Shown here: positions 1 to 6,148 of the stretch, piece after piece
Position numbering within the stretch: position 1 is the stretch's first letter
Layout: each line of letters starts with the position of its first letter
From: Xanthobacteraceae bacterium
GTDB taxonomy: Bacteria; Pseudomonadota; Alphaproteobacteria; Rhizobiales; Xanthobacteraceae
Direction of reading: 5' to 3'
Assembly: GCA_030044035.1 (NCBI GenBank)
Contig: JASHWN010000236.1
Coordinates: 1-10,260 of the forward strand
DNA length: 10,260 bases
Notes under the pieces: generated by a model
Seen by the model: the letters and a program-made list of their open reading frames with translations, nothing else
Told to the model about the DNA's origin: nothing
Database searches by the model: none
Translations under genes and position numbers: made by a program

Positions 1-63
1 TCCGATAACGCTCCTTCCTCGGCGGACGCGCTCAAGGGCAAGAAGGCCGGCAACGGCGGGTGA
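1..63 (+). CDS. C-terminal end of an unidentified upstream gene (partial)
   Basis: An open frame enters from the left edge and reads 20 codons to a TGA at 61-63. The tail is polar, with Ser, Ala, Gly and Lys (including a KGKK stretch), typical of a disordered C-terminus and too short to identify. The TGA shares its A with the ATG of ispE (TGATG), so the two are probably co-transcribed and translationally coupled. From memory, a tetratricopeptide-repeat protein often precedes ispE in Bradyrhizobium relatives, but nothing in these 20 residues proves that here. Confidence 0.6.
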   Translation, partial: SDNAPSSADALKGKKAGNGG

Positions 64-944
64 TGGCTGCGCCGGAAAGTTTGGTCGAAAGCGCGCCTGC
101 CAAGGTCAACCTGACGCTGCGGGTGGTCGGCCGCCGCGCCGACGGCTATCACGACCTGGAAAGCCTGGTGGCGTTCGCCGACATCGGCGATGAATTAAGC
201 TTCGCACCGTTCGGCAAACTGGCGCTGACGGTCAGCGGGCCGGGCGCCGTGCGGGCCGGCGACGGCGCCGACAATCTGGTGGTGAAGGGGGCGGCCGCGC
301 TTGCTGCGCGCGTCGCCGGGCTGCGCCTTGGCGCCTTCCATCTCGACAAGCGGCTGCCGGTCGCCGCGGGCCTCGGCGGCGGATCGGCCGATGCGGCTGC
401 GGCCTTGCGCCTCTTGGCGCGCGCCAACGATCTTGCCGCCGACGATGGCCGGCTGTTCGACGCCGCCCGCGCCACCGGCGCCGACGTGCCGGTCTGTCTC
501 GATCCGCGGCCGCGGCTGATGCGCGGCATCGGCGACATATTGTCGGCGCCATTGGCGCTGCCGCCGTTGCCGGCCGTGCTGGTCAATCCCGGCGTGGCGC
601 TTGCCACCAAGGCGGTGTTTGCCGGCTGGATTGCGGCCGGCGAGCCCCCAGCGTTCGACGCCAGCAGGCTGACGATGACGGCGAGCCGCGACCAATGTCT
701 GCAGCTTCTCGCTTTGCAGGCTAACGACTTGGAGCCTGCGGCCATTGCGCTGGCGCCGCCGATCGCCGAAGTGCTGATCGCCTTGCGGGCGCTGTCGGGC
801 TGCCGGCTGGCCCGCATGTCAGGCTCCGGCGCGACCTGCTTCGGTCTGTTCTCGACCGCCGCCGCTGCGATCGAAGGGGCGAAGACGATCGCGCGAAGGC
901 ATCCGCAATGGTGGGTGCGCGCCACCGCGCTCGGCGGCCGCTGA
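63..944 (+). CDS. ispE: 4-(cytidine 5'-diphospho)-2-C-methyl-D-erythritol kinase
   Basis: IspE phosphorylates the 2-hydroxyl of CDP-methylerythritol with ATP, the fourth step of the cytosolic MEP pathway to IPP and DMAPP. The 293-residue product has the family layout: the N-terminal APAKVNL block with Lys14, the GHMP-kinase ATP loop PVAAGLGGGSADAA at about 99-112, Asp141 in the GADVPVCLDPRP block, and a C-terminal SGSGATCFGLF glycine loop. Lys14 and Asp141 correspond to the catalytic Lys10/Asp141 pair known from E. coli IspE. The length is normal. I chose the ATG at 63 because it overlaps the upstream stop by one base; a GTG at 60 is the only nearby alternative and adds one residue. The gene converges with the polyprenyl synthase gene with 15 bases between stop codons, so the pathway's start and a later consumer of its products lie side by side on opposite strands. 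Confidence 0.97.
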   Translation: MAAPESLVESAPAKVNLTLRVVGRRADGYHDLESLVAFADIGDELSFAPFGKLALTVSGPGAVRAGDGADNLVVKGAAALAARVAGLRLGAFHLDKRLPVAAGLGGGSADAAAALRLLARANDLAADDGRLFDAARATGADVPVCLDPRPRLMRGIGDILSAPLALPPLPAVLVNPGVALATKAVFAGWIAAGEPPAFDASRLTMTASRDQCLQLLALQANDLEPAAIALAPPIAEVLIALRALSGCRLARMSGSGATCFGLFSTAAAAIEGAKTIARRHPQWWVRATALGGR

Positions 945-959
945 CGCGGCGACTATGCC

Positions 960-1970
960 TCAGTGCGTCCGCGCGATGCAGAAGTCGACCGTCTCGGCCA
1001 GCGCGGCTTTCATCGGCGAATCCGGAAACAGCGCCAGCGCGTCGCGCGCGATCGCGCCGTAGTGCTGGGCGCGTCTCAGGGTGTCGTCGAGCGCGCGGTG
1101 CTTGGCCATGAGGCCAATGGCGTGATCGAGATCGGCATCGTTGGTCTCGCCGCGTTCCAGCGTGCGCCGCCAGAACGCGCGTTCGGCTTCGCCGCCGCGG
1201 CGGAACGCCAGCACCACCGGCAGCGTGATCTTGCCCTCGCGAAAATCGTCGCCGATGTTTTTGCCAAGTTTCTGTGCGGTGCCGCCGTAGTCGAGGACGT
1301 CGTCGACCAGCTGGAAGGTAATGCCGAGATTCATGCCGAACGAGCGGCAGGCGGCCTGCTCGGCCTTGTGGCTGCCGGACAGCGCCGGGCCGACCTCGCA
1401 GGCGGCGGCGAACAGCTCCGCGGTCTTGGCGCGGATCACCGCGATGTATTCATCTTCCGTGGTTGCGGTGTTCTTGGCGGCGGCAAGCTGCATGACTTCG
1501 CCTTCGGCGATCACCGCGGCGGCTGACGACAGGATTTCCAGCGCCTTGAGGCTGCCGACCTCGACCATCATCTTGAACGCTTGGCCGAGCAGAAAATCGC
1601 CGACCAGCACGCTCGCCTCGTTGCCCCACAGCATGCGCGCGGCGAGCCGGCCGCGGCGCAGCTCGCTTTCGTCGACCACGTCGTCATGCAGCAGCGTCGC
1701 CGTGTGCATGAACTCGACGGCGGCGGCGAGCTTGATGTGGCCGTCGCCGCCATAGCCGGTCAGCCGCGCCAGCGCCAGGGTCAGCATCGGGCGCAGCCGC
1801 TTGCCGCCGGAATTGATCAGGTGATTGGCGACCTCGGGAATCATCGTCACTTCGGACCCGGTGCGCGCCAGGATCGCGCCGTTGACGCGCTCCATGTCGG
1901 CAGCAACCAGGTCCACCAGGGGATCGATCGAAGGCTCGCCGCGGCTCTCGAACGGAAGGATGACGGCCAC
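960..1970 (-). CDS. ispB: Long-chain trans-polyprenyl diphosphate synthase (octaprenyl/decaprenyl type)
   Basis: This prenyltransferase adds IPP units to an allylic diphosphate to make the long polyprenyl diphosphate used for the ubiquinone side chain. With the GTG start it has 336 residues, the usual size. Visible motifs are GGKRLRP at about 55-61, the first Asp-rich motif DDVVD at 96-100, the second DDVLD at 223-227, and GDDFREGKITLP starting at about 240. Ala91, five residues before the first Asp, is a small residue where short-chain FPP synthases carry Phe or Tyr, which fits a long product; the exact chain length cannot be read. A TTG at 1994 would add eight residues, but the GTG at 1970 has GGAG nine bases upstream and gives the usual family N-terminus, while the TTG has no ribosome site. 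The gene is divergent from the glycosyltransferase operon. Confidence 0.93.
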   Translation of the reverse strand: MAVILPFESRGEPSIDPLVDLVAADMERVNGAILARTGSEVTMIPEVANHLINSGGKRLRPMLTLALARLTGYGGDGHIKLAAAVEFMHTATLLHDDVVDESELRRGRLAARMLWGNEASVLVGDFLLGQAFKMMVEVGSLKALEILSSAAAVIAEGEVMQLAAAKNTATTEDEYIAVIRAKTAELFAAACEVGPALSGSHKAEQAACRSFGMNLGITFQLVDDVLDYGGTAQKLGKNIGDDFREGKITLPVVLAFRRGGEAERAFWRRTLERGETNDADLDHAIGLMAKHRALDDTLRRAQHYGAIARDALALFPDSPMKAALAETVDFCIARTH

Positions 1971-1979
1971 TGAAATTTT

Positions 1980-1983
1980 CTCC
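1980..1983 (-). promoter_or_regulatory. Shine-Dalgarno supporting the GTG start at 1970
   Basis: On the minus strand GGAG lies nine bases before the GTG at 1970-1968, inside what would be the N-terminal extension from the TTG at 1994. It is the main reason for preferring the shorter polyprenyl synthase. Confidence 0.55.
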
Positions 1984-2114
1984 AATTTTTTCAACGTAAA
2001 TCCATTCGTAGTACAGGACGGAGCACCGTAGAAACGCTATGGTGACGCGGGCAACGATACCTTCGTGTCGATAGCGGCGAAGCGTCGGGATCGCGAGCAG
2101 CATTCGTCGCCATT

Positions 2115-2132
2115 TGCGGCCGGTCGGCCGCA
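2115..2132. repeat. Short GC palindrome in the leader of the glycosyltransferase operon
   Basis: GCGGCCG (2116-2122) and CGGCCGC (2125-2131) form perfect seven-base inverted arms separated by GT, extended by a T/A pair at 2115/2132. It ends 28 bases before the glycosyltransferase ATG, in the divergent region between the two operons. It could be an operator for a dimeric regulator or chance in GC-rich DNA; the two-base spacer makes a stable RNA hairpin with the full stem unlikely. I see no convincing sigma70 promoter in the rest of 1971-2160. Confidence 0.3.
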
Positions 2133-2149
2133 GCTATGGTCGTGGCGGC

Positions 2150-2154
2150 GGAGG
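2150..2154 (+). promoter_or_regulatory. Strong Shine-Dalgarno deciding the glycosyltransferase start
   Basis: GGAGG followed by six bases precedes the ATG at 2161. It selects this start over in-frame upstream candidates as far back as 2065, whose extra residues are Arg-rich and unlike the family. Confidence 0.7.
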
Positions 2155-2160
2155 GGAACA

Positions 2161-3138
2161 ATGTCAAGCAGCCAGATTCTCGCCGAAGCTGCCGCCATGG
2201 ACCGCTATGAGGTTGCCGTCCTGGTGCCGTGCTACAACGAGGAGCGCGCGATCGGCAAGGTGATCGGCGATTTCCGCGCCGCCTTGCCGGCTGCGACGAT
2301 TTACGTTTACGACAACAATTCACGCGATGGCACGATCGAAGCCGCCAAGCGCGCCGGCGCCGTGGTGCGCCGCGAGACCCATCAGGGCAAGGGCTACGTC
2401 GTGCGCCGCATGTTCAACGACATCGAGGCCGACGTCTACGTGCTGGTCGACGGCGACGCGACCTATGACGCGCCCAGCGCGCCGGCCATGATCGCAAAAC
2501 TCTTGGCGGACCGGCTCGACATGGTGGTGGCGACCCGCGTCGACCGCGACGACAAGGCCTATCGCCGCGGCCATCGTGCCGGCAACCGGCTGTTGACCGG
2601 CTTCGTCACTCACATTTTCGGCCGCGCCTTCACCGACATCCTGTCCGGCTACCGGGTGTTCTCGCGCCGCTTCGTCAAATCGTTTCCGATTCTGTCCGGC
2701 GGCTTCGAGATCGAGACCGAACTGACCGTGCACGCGCTCGAGCTCGAACTGCCGGTCGGCGAAGTGGCGACGCCGTATTACTCGCGGCCGAGCGGTTCGG
2801 CGTCGAAACTGTCGACCTGGCACGACGGCTTCCGCATTCTTTGGACGGTGCTCAAGCTCTACCGCGCCGAGCGGCCGCTTGCGCTATTCGGCTCGTTCGG
2901 CATCGCCTTGGCGCTGATCGCCATCGGCCTCGCCATCCCAATTTTCATCACCTATCTGCAGCTGGGCCTGGTGCCGCGGCTGCCGACCGCGGTGCTCTCC
3001 ACCGGGCTGATGCTGCTGGCGTTTCTGTCGATCGCTTGCGGCTTGATTCTCGACACCGTCACGCGCGGGCGCCGCGAGGCAAAACTCATCGCCTATCTGG
3101 CGCTGCGCGCGCCGGGCGAGGAACGGCGGCGGAGCTGA
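2161..3138 (+). CDS. GT2 glycosyltransferase, polyprenyl-phosphate sugar synthase-like, membrane-anchored
   Basis: The 325-residue product starts with a GT-A domain of the DPM1/DPG-synthase-like GT2 branch: VAVLVPCYNEE at about 18-28, DNNSRDGT at 51-58, the metal/nucleotide-binding DGDAT at 98-102, and LSGYRVFSRRF at 161-171. Two hydrophobic segments near 243-265 and 276-298 end the protein and would anchor it to the cytoplasmic membrane with the catalytic domain in the cytoplasm. Family members move a hexose from GDP- or UDP-sugar to polyprenyl phosphate, giving a lipid-linked donor for extracytoplasmic transferases; the sugar here cannot be told. It is first in an operon with the DUF2007 gene, four bases downstream. 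The neighbouring polyprenyl synthase and the GT-C-like gene at 6149-7840 make a lipid-linked sugar role plausible, but this is inferred. Confidence 0.88.
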   Translation: MSSSQILAEAAAMDRYEVAVLVPCYNEERAIGKVIGDFRAALPAATIYVYDNNSRDGTIEAAKRAGAVVRRETHQGKGYVVRRMFNDIEADVYVLVDGDATYDAPSAPAMIAKLLADRLDMVVATRVDRDDKAYRRGHRAGNRLLTGFVTHIFGRAFTDILSGYRVFSRRFVKSFPILSGGFEIETELTVHALELELPVGEVATPYYSRPSGSASKLSTWHDGFRILWTVLKLYRAERPLALFGSFGIALALIAIGLAIPIFITYLQLGLVPRLPTAVLSTGLMLLAFLSIACGLILDTVTRGRREAKLIAYLALRAPGEERRRS

Positions 3139-3142
3139 AGCG

Positions 3143-3373
3143 ATGCGCGAACTGGTCCGCACCAATGATGCGGTGTTGATCTCGGCGATCGAAGCGCTGT
3201 TGAAGGCGGCGCGCATCCATCACATCGTGGTCGATCAGAACATGAGCGTGCTGGAAGGCTCGATCGGCATCTTTCCGCGGCGCATCCTGGTCGACGCGGA
3301 CGAAGCGCCAGCGGCGCGGCGGCTATTGACCGAGGCCGGATACGGCGACGAGCTTCGTCCCGACAAGGGTTGA
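3143..3373 (+). CDS. DUF2007 family small protein
   Basis: A 76-residue soluble protein starting MRELVRTNDAV, with the pattern of DUF2007 ('putative signal transducing protein'): an N-terminal strand, a helix with SAIEALLKAA, a central hydrophobic strand IHHIVVD, then an IFPRRILVD strand and a C-terminal helix around DEAPAARRLL. No catalytic residues are evident and the family's function is not established. It begins four bases after the glycosyltransferase stop, with GGAG eight bases upstream of the ATG inside the end of that gene, so the two are likely one transcript. In Bradyrhizobium-like genomes I recall this family lying directly before the TrmN6-like methyltransferase; here about 4.5 kb intervenes. 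Confidence 0.82.
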   Translation: MRELVRTNDAVLISAIEALLKAARIHHIVVDQNMSVLEGSIGIFPRRILVDADEAPAARRLLTEAGYGDELRPDKG

Positions 3374-3451
3374 AGGAAGGCGGCGACGGCGGCGCTTCCG
3401 TTGATCTATTTGCGATGGTGCTGGTCGGGAACTTTGCGCCTTATCTGCAAC

Positions 3452-3480
3452 TTGCCTTTGACCGGCAGCCTTCCTACGAT
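3452..3480 (+). promoter_or_regulatory. Candidate sigma70-type promoter for the acyltransferase operon
   Basis: TTGCCT (3452-3457) and TACGAT (3475-3480) are separated by 17 bases; each matches four of six positions of the -35 and -10 consensus. They sit in the 193-base gap between DUF2007 and the MBOAT gene, about 85 bases before the chosen GTG. The rest of that gap shows no recognisable gene; a 27-codon frame from the ATG at 3416 resembles nothing I know. Confidence 0.3.
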
Positions 3481-3566
3481 GCGCCGGTGAGGGGATAAGC
3501 GCTAAGTTTGCCGCCAAGCGGCTAGCCAATGCGGCGGATTTGAAACTCCCTCGTGCGGGCTATCGA

Positions 3567-5087
3567 GTGCTGTTCAATTCCTCGGAATTCATCTTCATCT
3601 TCCTGCCGATTGCGCTCTGCGCGCATTTCCTAGCTGCGCGCCATGGCGTCACGGCGGCGGCTTGCATAACGACGCTCTCGTCGCTGCTGTTTTACGCGTG
3701 GTGGAATCCGCCGTTCGTCGTCCTGCCGCTGCTCTCCATCATAGGTAATTTCTGGCTCGCCCGCGCAATTGCCGGCGCTTCCGATGCCGGCGCACGTCTT
3801 CTCACAGGCGCCGGAGTAGCGGCAAACCTCCTGGTCCTCGGCTATTTCAAATACGCGGACTTCGTCGTTGCCGTCATCCTGGCGCGGACGCCGCATCCTC
3901 CGGCGGTTCCGCTTGCGCTGTCGTTCACCACGTTCGTGCAGATCGCGTTCCTCATGCACGTCTGGCGCAAGCGCACCCAGATCAACTTTGCGAATTACGC
4001 GATGTTCGTTTCTTTCTTCCCGCACCTGATCGCAGGGCCGATCGTGCGCTGGAGCGATCTCGGGCCGCAGATCGCCGATCGCCTGCGATATAAGGTGGAC
4101 GTCGGCAATATCGCTCTTGGACTGACCGTGTTCACATTAGGCCTCGCCAAAAAAGTGCTCATAGCCGACCCGCTGGCGCCGCATGTCGCCCCGGTCTTTG
4201 ACGCCGCTGCGCGCGGCGAACCGATCACCGCCTTTGCGGCATGGGGCGCTGCGTTCGCGTACTCGGCGCAGCTATACTTCGATTTTTCCGGCTACTGCGA
4301 CATGGCGGTCGGGCTCGGCCTTCTGTTCAACCTGCGGCTCCCGATCAATTTCGCCGCGCCGCTGCGGTCGGCAAGCATCATCGATTTCTGGCGGCGATGG
4401 CATATCACGCTGGCAAACTTTCTTCGCGATTTCGTCTATGTCCCGATGGGCGGAAGCAAATGTGGCCCGGTGCGTCGGTCCATCAACCTCATCGCCACCC
4501 TCGTTCTCGGCGGATTATGGCACGGCGCCAATTGGACCTTCATTGCCTGGGGCGCTTTCAACGGCGTTCTGCTCGTCATCAATCACGCATGGCGACAGCT
4601 GCGAGGTCATCGGCAACAAACCCGTTTCAAGACGTTCGTCGGCTGGTGCGCGACCTTCGCGGCATTTGCCATCGGCATGGCCATGTTCCGCTCGGCCGAT
4701 TTTACCGCCATGAGGCATATGCTGCTGGCAATGGCGGGATTGGCCAATGGCCCGGAATCGGCCACTCACATCGCGGTCGATACCGATCGCTGGCTTATCT
4801 ACAAAGGCTATGTTTCAGGACCGCTGGTCCATTGGCTCGCGGGTCAGAACTGGTCTGCGGGCGCGACATTGGCGACCGTGGCGGCGCTCGCGGTGGCCTT
4901 TCTGGTTCCCGATACCATCGAATTGGTCGGCTACCGCGAGGGTGAACCGCATGCCGACTGGCGGCGGTCGTTGCGAGCGCTGGCATGGCAGCCTTCGCTC
5001 GGGTGGCTCGCGGCAGTCTGCGTTCTGTTCGCGATATCCTTCACGTTCTTTTGGCATTTCAATGAATTTCTCTATTATCAATTCTAA
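3567..5087 (+). CDS. MBOAT family O-acyltransferase (AlgI/PatA/DltB-like)
   Basis: A multi-pass membrane protein of 506 residues, a normal size for AlgI-type MBOATs. These enzymes pass an acyl, usually acetyl, group across the cytoplasmic membrane for O-acylation of exported polysaccharide, peptidoglycan or teichoic acid. Family signatures in order: LFNSSEFIFIFLPI at the N-terminus, FYAWWNP, FFPHLIAGPI around residues 150-159, QLYFDFSGYCDMAVGLG around 235-251, DFWRRWHITL around 273-282, and LGGLWHGANW with the invariant His319. No key residue looks missing. The GTG at 3567 gives the family-typical start; a TTG at 3540 would add nine residues and neither has a clear Shine-Dalgarno. The next gene encodes an SGNH-like protein, the usual partner of this class. 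The substrate cannot be deduced. Confidence 0.92.
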   Translation: MLFNSSEFIFIFLPIALCAHFLAARHGVTAAACITTLSSLLFYAWWNPPFVVLPLLSIIGNFWLARAIAGASDAGARLLTGAGVAANLLVLGYFKYADFVVAVILARTPHPPAVPLALSFTTFVQIAFLMHVWRKRTQINFANYAMFVSFFPHLIAGPIVRWSDLGPQIADRLRYKVDVGNIALGLTVFTLGLAKKVLIADPLAPHVAPVFDAAARGEPITAFAAWGAAFAYSAQLYFDFSGYCDMAVGLGLLFNLRLPINFAAPLRSASIIDFWRRWHITLANFLRDFVYVPMGGSKCGPVRRSINLIATLVLGGLWHGANWTFIAWGAFNGVLLVINHAWRQLRGHRQQTRFKTFVGWCATFAAFAIGMAMFRSADFTAMRHMLLAMAGLANGPESATHIAVDTDRWLIYKGYVSGPLVHWLAGQNWSAGATLATVAALAVAFLVPDTIELVGYREGEPHADWRRSLRALAWQPSLGWLAAVCVLFAISFTFFWHFNEFLYYQF

Positions 5088-5097
5088 GCTGTCACGC

Positions 5098-6123
5098 ATG
5101 CGGTCGCGTACTTACGCTGTTGCGGCCATCGCGATTGCGGCAATGGTGTTGCTCGGAACAATGGCGGCTAACGTACTGATCGATCCGCAGGGGGTCTTCG
5201 GCACGAAACTTTTTGTCCCGGTTGTCAATCCCAATGTTCGGTATCTGGACCTTCAGGTCTACAAGGCCGCACCGGACCAGTACGATGGCGTGCTATTTGG
5301 ATCGTCGCGCGGGGAAATTTTCGATACCAAGCTGCTGGCCGAATATCTCGGCGTTCATGCCGTCGTGAATTTCTCCGTGCCGGACGGTCTCATGACCGAC
5401 CATCTGCCCACGCTCGAATACTTGCTGCGGGACAAGGCTGCCCGTCGCTCGCAGCTGAGGGCGATCTTTCTTTTGCTCGACTCCGACCTGTTCGGAAGGG
5501 AGCCCTGGACCGACAATAACGCCGACAGTTTTCTGCCGCCCGAAATTGACGGCGAAAGCCAGTGGCGTTTCTGGTGGAGGTATTTGACGATCTTTCAATA
5601 CGACACTTGGAAAAGGTATATCGCTCGCGCCATTGCCAATCATTCACCGGCTGGCGCGGCTTCGCAGCACGCCGAGCTCAAACGTGCTGTGGCCGCCATG
5701 GTGCCGTTTCAAAGTCCGCAGGTTGCCGTCGAGCGCAGTGCCGCCGCAGCTGACGGCGCGACCCGGAACCAAGCTCAGCCGCGGGTCAGGGCCGATCTGG
5801 CGCGTCAATTGAAGCTGTTCGACCGCTTTCTCGCGCTGTGTCGCGCAAACGATATCAAACTGGTCGTGGCGTTTTCGCCCCTCAATCGAAACAACGAGGA
5901 CGCCAGCGACGCCCGAATGCCCGATAACGAGCGCATCGTCGACATGATCGCCAAGCTCGTGCCGGTCTGGGACTTTGATCGTCCGGAATGGCTTTCACAG
6001 CGTCCCGATCTCTGGAACGACATCTTCCACTTCAAGCGCCCCGTCGCCGACATGATGCTGCAGCGCATATTTACTGGTCACGCAACGGCTCCCGGCGCGT
6101 TCGGCGAGTTCGAAATGAACTGA
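5098..6123 (+). CDS. Membrane-anchored SGNH hydrolase-like protein, probable MBOAT partner
   Basis: The 341-residue product has a basic N-terminus (MRSRTY) and one hydrophobic segment at about 7-26, so most of it should lie in the periplasm. FGSSRGE at 67-73 resembles SGNH block I, with Ser70 the likely nucleophile; VNFSVPDGL at 90-98 fits block II; DIFH at 308-311 fits the DxxH block with Asp308 and His311. This matches the periplasmic partner (AlgJ/AlgX-, PatB- or DltD-like) that takes the acyl group from the MBOAT and esterifies a glycan. No named family is clearly recognised, so catalysis is inferred from motifs and position. The ATG at 5098 follows the MBOAT stop by 10 bases; an in-frame ATG at 5062 would overlap the MBOAT gene by 26 bases and add 12 residues. 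Neither has a good ribosome site. Its stop lies 25 bases from that of the convergent GT-C-like gene. Confidence 0.78.
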   Translation: MRSRTYAVAAIAIAAMVLLGTMAANVLIDPQGVFGTKLFVPVVNPNVRYLDLQVYKAAPDQYDGVLFGSSRGEIFDTKLLAEYLGVHAVVNFSVPDGLMTDHLPTLEYLLRDKAARRSQLRAIFLLLDSDLFGREPWTDNNADSFLPPEIDGESQWRFWWRYLTIFQYDTWKRYIARAIANHSPAGAASQHAELKRAVAAMVPFQSPQVAVERSAAAADGATRNQAQPRVRADLARQLKLFDRFLALCRANDIKLVVAFSPLNRNNEDASDARMPDNERIVDMIAKLVPVWDFDRPEWLSQRPDLWNDIFHFKRPVADMMLQRIFTGHATAPGAFGEFEMN

Positions 6124-6148
6124 CCTCGCAGCGGCAAAATTCTTCGTT

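Noticed and set aside
149..925. A 258-codon minus-strand open frame antisense to ispE
   Set aside because: The sense strand has all IspE motifs, while the antisense product is a Ser/Ala/Arg-rich string without recognisable fold; a by-product of GC-rich codon use.
945..959. Possible terminator between ispE and the polyprenyl synthase gene
   Set aside because: Only 15 bases with no stem-loop followed by a T-run; any termination signal would have to lie inside coding sequence.
963..1526. A 187-codon plus-strand open frame antisense to the polyprenyl synthase
   Set aside because: The minus-strand gene carries both Asp-rich motifs and full family length. The antisense product shows no family and no ribosome site.
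3374..3499. An open stretch ending ...DRQPSYDAPVRG at a TAA (3496-3498), including a 27-codon frame from ATG 3416
   Set aside because: Too short, no recognisable family, no Shine-Dalgarno before the ATG, and it overlaps the best candidate promoter for the acyltransferase genes.
4747..5061. Open frame extending the SGNH-like gene far upstream inside the MBOAT gene
   Set aside because: The upstream residues are Arg/Trp/Ser-rich and lie in a shifted frame over intact MBOAT coding sequence. The real protein starts before the hydrophobic anchor at 5062 or 5098.
6124..6148. Possible bidirectional terminator between the SGNH-like and GT-C-like genes
   Set aside because: The 25-base gap has A/T-rich runs but no inverted repeat able to form a stable stem.
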